Of a DNA stretch of 64,000 nucleotides, positions 43,389-53,205 are shown piece after piece; within the stretch, counting starts at the first letter, position 1, and each line of letters begins with the position of its first letter. Below the pieces are notes generated by a model. The model was not told the origin of the DNA, made no database searches, and worked only from the letters and a program-made list of their open reading frames with translations. Source of the DNA: Maribellus sp. YY47 (GTDB taxonomy: Bacteria; Bacteroidota; Bacteroidia; Bacteroidales; Prolixibacteraceae). A program made the translations under genes and the position numbers. The DNA lies in contig NZ_JALGYW010000023.1 of NCBI RefSeq assembly GCF_023111095.1, positions 1 through 64,000 on the forward strand, given 5' to 3'.

Positions 43389-43658
43389 ATGTATTTAACA
43401 AGCGAAAAAAAACAAGAGTTTTTTGCCCAGCATGGCAAAGACGCTAAAGACACAGGAAGTGCAGAAGGTCAGATTGCATTGTTCTCTTACCGGATCAATC
43501 ACCTTACTGAACACCTGAAAAAAAACAAAAAAGACCACAGCACTCGTCGTGCATTGATTAAATTAGTAGGAAAGCGCAGAAGCTTGCTTGACTACCTGAT
43601 CAAAAAAGATATCGAACGCTACCGTGCGATTATCAAAGAATTGAACTTACGTAAGTAA
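43389..43658 (+). CDS. rpsO: 30S ribosomal protein S15
   Basis: An 89-residue S15 from the ATG at 43389 (MYLTSEKKQEFFAQHG). The frame extends upstream to 43242, but that part lies in the promoter and leader. The fold's diagnostic blocks are TGSAEGQIALFSYRINHLTEHL, split at about residue 32, and HSTRRALIKLVGKRRSLLDYL near 56. S15 binds 16S rRNA early in assembly of the small subunit. It is followed by a terminator and pnp, an order conserved in many bacteria. Confidence 0.97.
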   Translation: MYLTSEKKQEFFAQHGKDAKDTGSAEGQIALFSYRINHLTEHLKKNKKDHSTRRALIKLVGKRRSLLDYLIKKDIERYRAIIKELNLRK

Positions 43659-43667
43659 ATTATAATG

Positions 43668-43700
43668 AAAGGCAATGCATTGGTGTTGCCTTTCTTTTTT
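43668..43700 (+). terminator. Terminator between rpsO and pnp
   Basis: AAAGGCAA / TTGCCTTT with a 10-nt loop is followed by a T-run. As PNPase acts on rpsO mRNA in other bacteria, some read-through into pnp is likely. Confidence 0.85.
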
Positions 43701-43760
43701 GTAAATTGCAAAACCTCACCACCCATTGTAATTTAAAATTTAAAGATTTATTGTAAAATT

Positions 43761-46052
43761 ATGGTAAACGCAACAGTTAAAACAATCGAATTTGCCGACG
43801 GCAGGACGATTACCATTGAAACCGGGAAGTTAGCCAAGCAGGCTGATGGCTCGGTAGTGGTTCGAATGGGTGACACCATGTTGCTGGCTACGGTTGTATC
43901 AGCCAAAGAAGCCAAAGAAGATGTTGATTTCATGCCGGTATCAGTTGATTACCGCGAAAAATTTTCGGCTGCAGGCCGTTTCCCCGGCGGATTTCTAAAA
44001 AGAGAATCGCGCCCGAGTGATGAGGAAATTTTGGTAGCACGTTTAGTAGACCGTGCACTTCGTCCGCTTTTCCCGGAAGACTATCACGCAGAAACTGCCG
44101 TGATGATCTCATTAATTTCTGCTGGAAAAGATGAAATGCCAGACCAGCTGGCAGGCTTAGCAGCTTCGGCCGCTATTTCTGTTTCAGATGTTCCATTTAC
44201 TACTCCAATTTCTGAAGTTCGTGTGATTCGTGTAAATGGTGAATTCATCATTAACCCGACTTACTCGCAACTGGCAGAAGCTGACCTTGACATCATGGTA
44301 GGTGCTTCGCACGACAACATCATGATGGTGGAAGGCGAAATGAAAGAGGTAACAGAAGATGTTATGCTCGAAGCCATCAAAGTAGCTCACGATGAAATTA
44401 AAAAGCACTGTAAAGTTCAGGAAGAACTTGCTGCTGAACTGGGAGTTGTAAAACGTGAATACTGCCACGAAAACAACGACGAGGAACTTCGCACCCGTGT
44501 AAAAGCTGAGCTTTACGAACAGTGTTATGCGATTGCAACACAGCAGATCACTAACAAAAGCGAACGTTACGGAGCTTTCGAAGCCCTTCGCGATGAGTGG
44601 ATCGAAAAGTTTAAAGCTGAAAATGCTGAAGACGAAGAGCTGGACAAAAAAGTTAGTCTGATCAAGAGATACTACCACGACGTGGAAAAAGAAGCGATGC
44701 GTCGCATGATCCTTGATGAAGGTAAACGTCTGGATGGCAGAAAAACCAACGAAATCCGCCCAATCTGGGGAGAGGTGGACTACCTGCCGGGAGCACACGG
44801 TTCTTCTATTTTCACCCGTGGAGAAACTCAGGCGCTGACATCAGTGACCATGGGTACCAAAATGGATGAAAAAATCATTGACGGTGTGACCGTTCAGGGA
44901 AAAGAAAAATTCCTGCTGCACTACAACTTCCCTCCTTTCAGTGTTGGCGAAGCAAAAGTTCCGCGCGGACTGGGACGCCGTGAAATTGGTCACGGAAACC
45001 TGGCACTTCGTGCGTTGAAAAATATGGTTCCAAATGAATTCCCATATGTAGTTCGTATTGTTACCGATATCCTGGAGTCAAACGGTTCTTCATCGATGGC
45101 AACAGTTTGCTCGGGCACAATGGCCATGATGGATTCAGGTATCAAAATGAAAAAACCGGTATCTGGTATCGCAATGGGATTGATCACAGATAAAGGTTCC
45201 AATAAATTTGCGGTTCTTTCTGACATCCTTGGCGACGAAGACCACCTGGGTGACATGGACTTCAAAGTAACCGGTTCTGCCGATGGTATCACTGCTACGC
45301 AGATGGATATTAAAGTGGACGGTCTTTCGTACGAAGTACTGGCGCAGGCATTACAGCAAGCCAAAGAAGGACGTTTGCACATTTTGGGCAAAATGATGGA
45401 AGTTATTTCTGAACCACGCGAAGATTACAAACCAAATGTACCACGTATCGAAACCGTTCAGATACCGAAAGACATGATTGGTGCGGTGATCGGACCTGGT
45501 GGAAAAGTGATTCAGGCTATCCAGGAAGAAACCCAGACTGTTATCGTTATTGAAGAAGTTGGCGATGTTGGTAAAGTACAAATCTCGGGAGCAGGACTTG
45601 AACCCATTGAAGCAGCTAAAGCAAGAATCAAAGCCATCACAGCTATTCCTGAAGTTGGCGAAGTTTATACCGGAAAGGTAAAATCAGTTGTTGCATTTGG
45701 TGCTTTCATCGAAATCCTTCCAGGAAAAGAAGCGTTGCTTCACGTTTCTGAAATGGACTGGAACCGTGTGGAAAAAGCTGAAGACTTCTGCAAGGAAGGC
45801 GAGATGATGGAAGTAAAACTGATCGGTGTTGATGAAAAAACCGGCAAGCTGAAACTTTCACGTAAAGTACTTCTTCCAAAACCGGAAGGCTATGTGGAAC
45901 GTCCTCCGAGAGAAGATCGCGGTGATCGTGGTGGCGACCGCCGTGGTGGCGACCGTCGCGATTTCCGTGGTGGCGACCGCAGAGGAGGTGATCGCAGAGA
46001 CGATCGCAGAGGTGGCGACCGCAGGGATTTCCGCCCGCGTCGTGAAGAATAG
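43761..46052 (+). CDS. pnp: Polyribonucleotide nucleotidyltransferase (PNPase)
   Basis: A 763-residue phosphorolytic 3'-5' exoribonuclease. Two RNase PH domains (about 5-230 and 325-555) flank an alpha-helical linker. The second carries GTMAMMDSG near residue 455 and the catalytic [15 protein letters not shown] near 490. KH ([12 protein letters not shown], near 575) and S1 ([17 protein letters not shown], near 633) RNA-binding domains follow. The final 50 residues are an Arg/Asp/Gly-rich tail of [12 protein letters not shown] units, encoded by imperfect DNA repeats around 45905-46040. The tail is likely an RNA- or RNase-binding extension. Confidence 0.97.
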   Translation: MVNATVKTIEFADGRTITIETGKLAKQADGSVVVRMGDTMLLATVVSAKEAKEDVDFMPVSVDYREKFSAAGRFPGGFLKRESRPSDEEILVARLVDRALRPLFPEDYHAETAVMISLISAGKDEMPDQLAGLAASAAISVSDVPFTTPISEVRVIRVNGEFIINPTYSQLAEADLDIMVGASHDNIMMVEGEMKEVTEDVMLEAIKVAHDEIKKHCKVQEELAAELGVVKREYCHENNDEELRTRVKAELYEQCYAIATQQITNKSERYGAFEALRDEWIEKFKAENAEDEELDKKVSLIKRYYHDVEKEAMRRMILDEGKRLDGRKTNEIRPIWGEVDYLPGAHGSSIFTRGETQALTSVTMGTKMDEKIIDGVTVQGKEKFLLHYNFPPFSVGEAKVPRGLGRREIGHGNLALRALKNMVPNEFPYVVRIVTDILESNGSSSMATVCSGTMAMMDSGIKMKKPVSGIAMGLITDKGSNKFAVLSDILGDEDHLGDMDFKVTGSADGITATQMDIKVDGLSYEVLAQALQQAKEGRLHILGKMMEVISEPREDYKPNVPRIETVQIPKDMIGAVIGPGGKVIQAIQEETQTVIVIEEVGDVGKVQISGAGLEPIEAAKARIKAITAIPEVGEVYTGKVKSVVAFGAFIEILPGKEALLHVSEMDWNRVEKAEDFCKEGEMMEVKLIGVDEKTGKLKLSRKVLLPKPEGYVERPPREDRGDRGGDRRGGDRRDFRGGDRRGGDRRDDRRGGDRRDFRPRREE

Positions 46053-46078
46053 TTGAATTCCGATTCAAAAAGCATATT

Positions 46079-46111
46079 TAAAACGCTCTGCCTGTTGGTG
46101 GGGCGTTTTTT
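46079..46111 (+). terminator. Terminator after pnp
   Basis: AAACGCT / GGCGTTT flanks a loop and is followed by a T-run. Confidence 0.75.
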
Positions 46112-46194
46112 ATGGGCTGAAGGATTGAAGAATTCAGGGATTGAATGGAAGAAACGCAACAATACATGACTGTTAAAGTGTAAAATTGCAAACG

Positions 46195-46295
46195 ATCAAT
46201 TAGAGCTATCTCATTAAAACTGCAACCTGAAACTGAGAACTGAGAACTGAGACTGCATACCACTCTGAACATTGAACACTGAACTCTAAACTAAT
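46195..46295. repeat. Low-complexity intergenic tract (AACTGAGAACTG words)
   Basis: The tract holds near-repeats of AACTGAGA and TGAACTCTGAAC-like words. It is the same type as the tracts at 171-437 and 18846-19072. Confidence 0.65.
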
Positions 46296-46336
46296 TTCCA
46301 TTCCTTTTCCTAACTTCGCTCTCTAAATTTAAAGGC

Positions 46337-46819
46337 ATGGAATCCTGGTCATCTGAAATCATAAAATTAATTGATTCGAAACTCGAGAATGTAAAAGACC
46401 GCGATATTCGCTTCTTTCGAATCGCGGAGTTTAAACGCAATATCGAGCGCGTCGAACAGTTCTCACAAACCTGCCCGCACTGTCAGAAAGAACAGATCAA
46501 CATTAAAGAAGCAGTTGAGTCTGTTGACGAGGCCATCGGAGTACCCGGAAAAGCACGACGTAACTACGACCGACTGATTAGTCGTCTTTCAAAACACATC
46601 CAAAACGAACATGGATTTTATCCTCCTTTTCACTTTAGTTACCTGCATGCCCTTTACGGGTTGGTGGCCGGATTCGTATTGGGATTTGGACTAATGAAAC
46701 TGATCCCTGAGTTTGGCATCGAGCTGCTTTTCGGCGCAATCAGCGTTGGGTTGGTAGCCTCCTACATTACAGGAAGTATCAAAGATCGCCGAATCAGAGA
46801 GCAAAAAAGAATCATGTAG
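46337..46819 (+). CDS. Hypothetical membrane protein with CPHC site
   Basis: A 160-residue protein. The soluble N-terminal part (about 1-105) contains TCPHCQKEQ (near residue 44) and later His residues (KHIQNEHG, near 92), which could form one zinc site. Two C-terminal transmembrane helices follow (about 107-127 and 130-150), with a basic end. I do not recognise a family. The gene stands alone between pnp and the nucleoside kinase gene, in the same orientation. Confidence 0.72.
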   Translation: MESWSSEIIKLIDSKLENVKDRDIRFFRIAEFKRNIERVEQFSQTCPHCQKEQINIKEAVESVDEAIGVPGKARRNYDRLISRLSKHIQNEHGFYPPFHFSYLHALYGLVAGFVLGFGLMKLIPEFGIELLFGAISVGLVASYITGSIKDRRIREQKRIM

Positions 46820-46895
46820 TTTTCAACAAAAAAAGAGCAAATCGTAAAAAGCTTCTAATTTTAGGAGCTATTTGAAAATCACGAGTACAAATCAG

Positions 46896-47525
46896 ATGCA
46901 GTTTCTTGTTATAGAAGGAAATATCGGTGCCGGAAAAACTACCCTCTCCAAAATGATTGCCGAGGAATACAACGCCAAACTGGTGTTGGAACAATTTGCT
47001 GACAATCCGTTTCTTCCCAAATTTTATGAGGACCAGGAGCGTTATTCGTTTCCACTTGAACTCTCGTTTTTAGCCGATCGCTACACTCAAATTAAAAATG
47101 AAGTACTGAACCTCGATTTGTTTCATTCTTTTATGGTGGCCGATTACTATTTCGCCAAAACAGCCATTTTTGCGCAGAACACCCTTAAATCGGATGAATA
47201 CCGGCTGTTTCGCCAGATTTTCGACATCATTTTTGAATCGATGCCCAAACCCGATCTCTACGTTTACCTGCATGCCAATGTCGATCGGCTGATGAGCAAT
47301 ATTGCGCACCGCGGCCGCGATTACGAAAAACACATCACCCCTGCCTACCTCGATAATATCGCTAAAGGCTATTTTAGTTTTTTTAAACAAATAAATTCGT
47401 TTCCGCTGCTGATTATCGACACAAATGGCATCGATTTTGTAAAGAATCCGGCGCATTATGAGGCGCTAAAATCAGCTGTATTTGACAATAAATATAAATC
47501 GGGAATTAACCGTATAATATTGTGA
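46896..47525 (+). CDS. Deoxynucleoside kinase (dGK/dCK/TK2-like)
   Basis: The product has 209 residues from the ATG at 46896, which gives the usual start MQFLVIEGNIGAGKTTLS with Walker A (near residue 8). A TTG at 46872 has AGGAG four bases before it and would add eight residues; the choice is uncertain. The ERYSFPLELSFLADRYTQI region (near 48) and the Arg-rich lid around RGRDYEKH (near 146) are family-typical. It phosphorylates deoxynucleosides in salvage. Neighbours suggest no operon. Confidence 0.92.
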   Translation: MQFLVIEGNIGAGKTTLSKMIAEEYNAKLVLEQFADNPFLPKFYEDQERYSFPLELSFLADRYTQIKNEVLNLDLFHSFMVADYYFAKTAIFAQNTLKSDEYRLFRQIFDIIFESMPKPDLYVYLHANVDRLMSNIAHRGRDYEKHITPAYLDNIAKGYFSFFKQINSFPLLIIDTNGIDFVKNPAHYEALKSAVFDNKYKSGINRIIL

Positions 47526-47566
47526 GAAAAAAAACTTTAGCGAGTTCCAAATACTAAAAAGCTTAT

Positions 47567-47574
47567 TAATTTTG
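47567..47574 (+). promoter_or_regulatory. Candidate -7 element for the TPR lipoprotein gene
   Basis: TAATTTTG matches TAnnTTTG exactly, 43 nt before the ATG. No standard -33 box at the right spacing was found. Confidence 0.4.
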
Positions 47575-47616
47575 TCGCCTTACTAATAATTTTTATTCAC
47601 TGAAATATTATCTGTT

Positions 47617-49368
47617 ATGAAGAGGATCAACTTTAAACCTTCTGTTCTGATCGTTGCGACTGCTGTGGTTTTGTCGGGCTGTTCAGGACTCAATAAAATG
47701 AAAAAAAATGCCGACCAGATTGACTTCAAGGTTACTCCAGAGGTTTTGGAATCTCACGCCAGCGAAGTTGATGTGGCTATCAACGGCCGTTTCCCCGCCA
47801 AATACTTCAACAAAAAAGTTACTTTAACCGCTACTCCTGTTCTGAAATACGAAGGTGGCGAAACCGAATACCAGCCGGTTACCGTACAGGGAGAAAGCGT
47901 TCAGGCAAACAACAAGGTTATTGCTTACAACGGTGGTAGCGTATCGTACAAAGACGCTGTTGCGTTTACAAAAGCAATGTCGAAATCAGAATTGTATGTG
48001 AACATCACTGCATCGCAAGGCGCGAAATCGGTTGATTTTACACCGATCAAAATTGCCGATGGTGTAATTGCTACCAGCGAAAGAGTAGCGAGTATTCCAA
48101 AACCTATTATCGGTATCGTTCGCGAAGCCAACACTTCGGGCAAATACGATCCGAACATCGACGCTTTCCAGAGAATTGTTCCGGATGAGATGGTGGCTGA
48201 CATCAAATACCTCATCAACCGCTCGAACCTGAGAAGAGAAGAAACGGAAAAAAGCGAAGTAAAAGCATTGGAAGATTTCACAAAAAAAGCCAACGAAGAC
48301 GAACGCATCGATCTGAAAGATGTTGAAGTTTCGGCTTATGCATCTCCCGACGGAAGCATCGATTTGAACACTGATCTGGCTGCTGAAAGAAAAAATACTT
48401 CTTCAGCTTTCCTGGCGAAAAAATTAAAAGAAGCCGGTGTTGCAGTCGAGTTGAAAACAAAATATACTCCGGAAGACTGGGAAGGATTCAAAGAACTGAT
48501 GGAAAAATCAAACATCCAGGATAAAGAACTGATCCTTCGCGTACTTTCAATGTACAACGATCCTGAAGTTCGTGAACGTGAAATCCGTAACCTGAGTGAA
48601 ACATTCACTGATGTTGCTGCCGACATTCTTCCGCAACTGCGTCGTGCCAAAATGATTACTTCGGTTGACCTGATCGGAAAAACCGACGAAGAATTAAAAG
48701 CTGCTGCAAAAGCTGACCCAGCTTCGTTAACTCCTGCTGAGTTGATTTATGCCGCTACTTTGTTTACCGACTTAAACGAGCAACTGGAAATCTTCGAATC
48801 GTTTGTAAAAGTTTATCCAAACGACTGGAGAGGTCCCAACAACGTAGGTTACGTATTGGCCAAACAAATGAAATATGCCGATGCAAAACCTTATTTCGAA
48901 AAAGCTGAACAGCTGAAAGACAGCGAGCCTGTTGTTAAAAACAATGTTGGCGCCATTGCACTGGTTGAAGGCGATGTGGCCAAAGCTGAATCTATGTTTG
49001 GCGCAGCTTCGGGTGCCGGCGAAGAAGTAAACTACAACCTGGGTATTGTAAGCGTTAAAAAAGCAGAATACGACCGCGCAGTTCGTTACTTCAGCAAATT
49101 CCAGGATCCAAACACCGGTTTGGCAAAAATTCTGGCAGGCGACAACAACGGTGCTATAAAAGATTTGGATGCTTGTGAAATTCCAAATTGCTGGATGACT
49201 GAATACCTGAAAGCAGTTATCGGCGCACGCACAGCAAAAGAAAGCTTGTTATTCGACAGTTTGAAGGCTGCTTGCGACATCAATCCTAAATTGAAAGCCG
49301 AAGCAAAAGTGGATATGGAATTCGCTAAATATTTCAGCGATCCTAAGTTCAAAGCAATTGTAGACTAA
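47617..49368 (+). CDS. OmpA-like and TPR lipoprotein
   Basis: A 583-residue lipoprotein (lipobox VLSGC, Cys 22). An N-terminal beta-rich region (about 35-175) is followed by an OmpA-like segment (about 200-340) with VSAYASPDGSIDLNTDLAAERK, which resembles the peptidoglycan-binding OmpA motif. TPR-like helices (about 370-530) follow. Very similar TPR-plus-OmpA lipoproteins are abundant outer-membrane proteins in Bacteroidota. It probably links the outer membrane to the cell wall. Its own promoter and strong terminator support high expression. Confidence 0.85.
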   Translation: MKRINFKPSVLIVATAVVLSGCSGLNKMKKNADQIDFKVTPEVLESHASEVDVAINGRFPAKYFNKKVTLTATPVLKYEGGETEYQPVTVQGESVQANNKVIAYNGGSVSYKDAVAFTKAMSKSELYVNITASQGAKSVDFTPIKIADGVIATSERVASIPKPIIGIVREANTSGKYDPNIDAFQRIVPDEMVADIKYLINRSNLRREETEKSEVKALEDFTKKANEDERIDLKDVEVSAYASPDGSIDLNTDLAAERKNTSSAFLAKKLKEAGVAVELKTKYTPEDWEGFKELMEKSNIQDKELILRVLSMYNDPEVREREIRNLSETFTDVAADILPQLRRAKMITSVDLIGKTDEELKAAAKADPASLTPAELIYAATLFTDLNEQLEIFESFVKVYPNDWRGPNNVGYVLAKQMKYADAKPYFEKAEQLKDSEPVVKNNVGAIALVEGDVAKAESMFGAASGAGEEVNYNLGIVSVKKAEYDRAVRYFSKFQDPNTGLAKILAGDNNGAIKDLDACEIPNCWMTEYLKAVIGARTAKESLLFDSLKAACDINPKLKAEAKVDMEFAKYFSDPKFKAIVD

Positions 49369-49387
49369 TTAGAAGTCATCACGATAT

Positions 49388-49418
49388 AAAGGGCAGCCGA
49401 TTGGTTGCCCTTTTTTTT
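49388..49418 (+). terminator. Terminator after the TPR lipoprotein gene
   Basis: AAAGGGCA / TGCCCTTT is followed by eight T residues. Confidence 0.9.
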
Positions 49419-49471
49419 GCGGTTTTGTAAAAGCTCCGCAACCTTTTTCATTGTAAATCCATCTAACGAAC

Positions 49472-51904
49472 ATGACAACAATTCGCTGGATTTGTCTTTT
49501 GTGTGCAACTGTTTTTTCCTTCCTTCTGACGAAGCCATCAGCAGCGCAATATTCCTATTATGGAAGGACCAGCGATTTAGCAACTGAACACCCTATCGGG
49601 AACGTAACTGTTCTCCACAAACAACTTTCACAAATCATAACTTCCGACATTAACGGGGCTTTTAACTGGGATTTCAATTTAACGGAACAACCTCAAAAGT
49701 TTCGGATTGTCTACAATATGTTTTTTGCTCCAAAAGATGAAAAAGTATCTCTTCAGATTTATACAGTTGACGGAAAGCAAATTCTTCATTCGGGTGAGAT
49801 CGGCAAAGCTGGAAGTTACCTTCTTCCCCGATTAAAAACCGGAGTGTATATTTTAAGGGTAACTTCCGAAAGCCAAAACGAGACGCTCAAAATATTTTCG
49901 AGCGGGAAGGACATTACTCTGCTGCAACCGCAAAATTTCAACAAGAAAGCCACTTCTCCCGATACCTTGGTTTTCTCAAAAGAGGGGTATTACTGCCGCG
50001 AAATCGCTTTTCCCAGAAAAGACACCATTGTTCACGTAAAACTACTGGCAAAATCAGGTAACGACTTAAATTACTTAAATGGCCTGCCCGACTACGACGC
50101 CTATTCTCTTCTTCACAGCAGCCCCTTTGTTACCAATCAGGGAGATGTGGAGTCAGTAAAATTCATTTACAATCAGCGTTCGAACCTGGTTTATTACATG
50201 AACAGCAAACGATATAAAATACACTACTACTTTGCCGAGCAATTTCTCGGTTATTCCAAAGGACATTATCATTTCAACATGACTCAATACACCGACTCCA
50301 ACGAGCGGTATCTTTTTCCGGGCGAGATCAACTATTACAAAGCGCTGAATAAATACGTGCTTCGTTTTTATGCGGGCGACAAGATGGGTTGCTCTGAGAT
50401 AACAGAGGTCATGGAAAAAATTTACGCCACATCGTATATGGAAGGGAAACTATACCTGTATCCGAATAATCAGGAATGGGAGAACTGTGGTAATCTGCCG
50501 GTAATCACTTCGGAGGAGTTATACGAAGGTCAGAACTACCAGGCTCTAAATCTTGCAGAAGGGTATGGTTATTTACGAAAAGTCGAAATCAATCATCTAA
50601 ATGAAACCTATCTCGGGAAACATGACATTATTTTACTAAACGGAATTCCCAACGATGTTTCGGTGGTTGCAGGCATCATCACCACTGAATTTCAAACGCC
50701 ACTTAGTCACATAAACGTGCTTAGTCATAACCGCGAAACTCCGAACATGGCTTTGCGAGACGGCTGGGTTAATACCCGGCTCGATTCACTTATGGGACAA
50801 CTGGTTTATCTCCATGTACAGGCCGATTCGTTTGTCATTCGGCAGGCGACATTGGAGGAGGCAACGCTGTTCTGGAATCAAAAAGAGCCAAAAACTGCTG
50901 TCGTTCTCGAAAAAGACGAACACACTCAGGGTTTGATTGATCTTACGACTGCCGGCTTTGCCAATGTTAAGCTAATCGGAGGAAAAGCAGCCAATTTTGC
51001 TGAAATGCTCAAGATTGAAAATCCGGAAATTCCAACTCCGGAAAATCCTTTTGCACTGCCATTTTGCTATTACGTTCAGCACGTAAAAAATAACCAGATT
51101 CAGCCATTTATTGAACAGTTGCTTTCTGACGAAACATTTAAAACAAACCAGGAATACCGGAGGATAAAACTGGAAGAAGTCCGTAAAAAAATCATTGACG
51201 CTCCCATAGATCCACAACTGGTTGAGATGGTAAAAAACAAAATTTCAAATTTTAAAGATTTTGAGGCTTATCGTTTTCGCTCTTCAACCAATGCCGAAGA
51301 CCTCGAAGGTTTTTCGGGTGCGGGGTTGTACGATTCTTATTCGGCAAAGAAAGATGACGAAACCAAGACCATTGAAAACGCGATTAAGAAAGTGTGGGCA
51401 AGTTTATGGAACTTCCGGGCATTTGAAGAACGGGAATATTATAAAATAGATCAGCGTTCTGCGGCCATGGGAATTCTGGTTCACCGGTCGTTTCCCAACG
51501 AGGATGCGAACGGTGTGGTCATTACCAAAAACCTGTACAACATTAATCCCGGGTTTATTGTAAATGCGCAGTTCAACGAAAACAGCATTGTATTTCCGGA
51601 ACCGGGAGTCCTGCACGACCAGGTAATTTTATACACCTACTCGCTGGATTACTCGCGCGACTTTACCATTGAATATTTGTCTCACTCCAATTTAGTGGAA
51701 TTTCGGGGTCAGAATGTATTAAGCGATAAAGAATTGTACCAGTTGGGAACTTACTGCCTGGAAATAAAAAAACACTTTTTCAGTAAGGTACCGCACTCCT
51801 GTAACTGTTTGTTTGACGATTTCGGACTGGATATCGAATTTAAAATTGATTCGCCTGAAGGAAAAAGAAAATTGTATATCAAGCAGGTACGACTGTATAA
51901 TTAA
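49472..51904 (+). CDS. Secreted phosphohistidine/ATP-grasp protein with glucan water dikinase-like order
   Basis: An 810-residue exported protein. A signal peptide (1-26) is followed by a beta-sandwich (about 27-80) and a segment (about 85-142, ending LKTGVYILRV) that looks like a type IX secretion C-terminal domain but sits near the N-terminus. A region of unknown fold (about 145-390) comes next. A phosphohistidine swivelling domain has TPLSHINVLSHNRETPNMAL with the presumed phospho-His at 413. The C-terminal ATP-grasp domain (about 500-810) holds GGKAANF and RSSTNAEDLEG (near 603). PPDK and PEP synthase have the ATP-grasp domain first; plant glucan water dikinase has this order. An extracytoplasmic ATP-dependent phosphorylase is unusual, and the activity is inferred only. 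Confidence 0.8.
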   Translation: MTTIRWICLLCATVFSFLLTKPSAAQYSYYGRTSDLATEHPIGNVTVLHKQLSQIITSDINGAFNWDFNLTEQPQKFRIVYNMFFAPKDEKVSLQIYTVDGKQILHSGEIGKAGSYLLPRLKTGVYILRVTSESQNETLKIFSSGKDITLLQPQNFNKKATSPDTLVFSKEGYYCREIAFPRKDTIVHVKLLAKSGNDLNYLNGLPDYDAYSLLHSSPFVTNQGDVESVKFIYNQRSNLVYYMNSKRYKIHYYFAEQFLGYSKGHYHFNMTQYTDSNERYLFPGEINYYKALNKYVLRFYAGDKMGCSEITEVMEKIYATSYMEGKLYLYPNNQEWENCGNLPVITSEELYEGQNYQALNLAEGYGYLRKVEINHLNETYLGKHDIILLNGIPNDVSVVAGIITTEFQTPLSHINVLSHNRETPNMALRDGWVNTRLDSLMGQLVYLHVQADSFVIRQATLEEATLFWNQKEPKTAVVLEKDEHTQGLIDLTTAGFANVKLIGGKAANFAEMLKIENPEIPTPENPFALPFCYYVQHVKNNQIQPFIEQLLSDETFKTNQEYRRIKLEEVRKKIIDAPIDPQLVEMVKNKISNFKDFEAYRFRSSTNAEDLEGFSGAGLYDSYSAKKDDETKTIENAIKKVWASLWNFRAFEEREYYKIDQRSAAMGILVHRSFPNEDANGVVITKNLYNINPGFIVNAQFNENSIVFPEPGVLHDQVILYTYSLDYSRDFTIEYLSHSNLVEFRGQNVLSDKELYQLGTYCLEIKKHFFSKVPHSCNCLFDDFGLDIEFKIDSPEGKRKLYIKQVRLYN

Positions 51905-52237
51905 TGCTCGATTCAAAAGCTCTCAAAATCAACTAAACAAATCAATCTTATCAACTCCATTAAATAGTTAACACTTAACAATCTCAAAACATGCTATTTA
52001 ACACTCTCTGATATTTGTCATATAATTTCGGGGGGGGGAATAGTACCTTTCAATGGAGTATTCTTCCTGAACATAGACTTTACTCTACCATTCCAGGCAT
52101 TCTACTCAAAGAAAAAACATAAGTTATTAACCCAAAATTCAACCCAAATGAAAAATTTTGTTATTCTATTCCCTCCCTTTTACTATTAATAATGAGCGTT
52201 ATAAACAACAGTTAATCATTCAATAAATATTACTACC
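51905..52237. promoter_or_regulatory. AT-rich upstream region of the barrel gene with a G9 tract
   Basis: The region contains nine G residues at 52030-52038 and no supported gene. A 13-codon frame starting near 52148 (beginning MKNFVILFPPF) has the look of a truncated signal peptide and ends at a stop. The G9 tract could alter promoter spacing by slippage. Confidence 0.5.
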
Positions 52238-52810
52238 ATGAAAACACAAATTATCTTGTTGCTTGTTTTTTGCACTCTGTCTTTTAGTTCATTTGCCCAA
52301 CCTCGCAAAGGTTCAACCGAATTGAGTGGATTTGGAAATTTTACAAAAGGGAAAAGTGAATCAGGTGATAAAACCGCCACTTTCGAACTGAATACGTCTG
52401 CCAGTTACTTTGTTCTGAGAAATTTATCCGCTGGTCTCAAAATTTATTACAGAGGATATAAAGAATACGAATTTCAATCAAATCCAATTTTGGATGAATT
52501 CGTTATCGGGCCAACTATTGAAGCATTTATAATGAATCAGGAAAAAATAGGCATCTCATTAAAAACGAGTTTAAACTTTACGCTGGGCAGTGATTTTGCT
52601 GCTCAGGATAATGGTTATTCGTCTTTTATTATCGGGCCAAAGGTTGCATGGAATATAACTCCTAATTTGAGTACCTTTCTTTGGTTTGCATACCGGGATA
52701 CTAAAAACTCAGACGACTACACTCAGAATGGCTCAATCATTCCGAGTGACAATTTCGATATTCGATGGGGATTTAGCTACTATTTGCACAGCAAAAAACA
52801 AAAAGAATAA
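52238..52810 (+). CDS. Outer-membrane beta-barrel protein (OmpW/OmpX-like size)
   Basis: A 190-residue protein with a signal peptide (MKTQIILLLVFCTLSFSSFAQ) and alternating amphipathic strands throughout (for example SASYFVLRNLSAGLKIYYRGY, split near residue 55). It ends in WGFSYYLHSKKQKE, where the last aromatic strand is followed by a basic tail. The size fits an eight-stranded barrel. The function is not deducible. The upstream region carries a G9 tract and the gene has its own terminator. Confidence 0.8.
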   Translation: MKTQIILLLVFCTLSFSSFAQPRKGSTELSGFGNFTKGKSESGDKTATFELNTSASYFVLRNLSAGLKIYYRGYKEYEFQSNPILDEFVIGPTIEAFIMNQEKIGISLKTSLNFTLGSDFAAQDNGYSSFIIGPKVAWNITPNLSTFLWFAYRDTKNSDDYTQNGSIIPSDNFDIRWGFSYYLHSKKQKE

Positions 52811-52833
52811 AAGCACGTAAATCGATACAATAC

Positions 52834-52870
52834 CAAAAGGCAATTCGGATTTCCGGGTTGCCTTTTGTTT
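52834..52870 (+). terminator. Terminator after the barrel gene
   Basis: AAAAGGCAA / TTGCCTTTT with a 14-nt loop is followed by GTTTG. Confidence 0.75.
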
Positions 52871-53148
52871 GTTATTTCAAATGTCCTGAAAGATTGCCAA
52901 ACTGTTTCGGAAGAATCTGTCTCAACAATGAAACATATCTATTCTTACATTCCAGGTAAAATTGGAAAACGGAACACGGATGACACTGATCCTGACAGAC
53001 AATCACGGTTAAAGCAGCGTTAATCATTGGCTTCTGAGTTATCAGCGTTCTGATTAATTACAACAGCAAGTTTTGCCAGAAGCTCATTTGCGCCCCAACC
53101 TCAGCCTTAGCCTCAACCTTTTTTATACTTCTTTTATGACAAAATCAC
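52871..53148. other. Gene-free intergenic region
   Basis: No gene is supported. It includes word-like repeats of CCTCAGCC type near 53098 and leads into the peptidase promoter. Confidence 0.5.
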
Positions 53149-53179
53149 TTTGTTACCCCGCCGAAAAATCCTATTTTCC
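53149..53179 (+). promoter_or_regulatory. Candidate promoter of the M20 peptidase gene
   Basis: TTTG at 53149-53152 and TATTTTCC at 53172-53179 are separated by 19 nt. The -7 box has two mismatches to TAnnTTTG. Confidence 0.4.
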
Positions 53180-53205
53180 ACGTTCATTAAAAAACTTGCA
53201 CAGTT

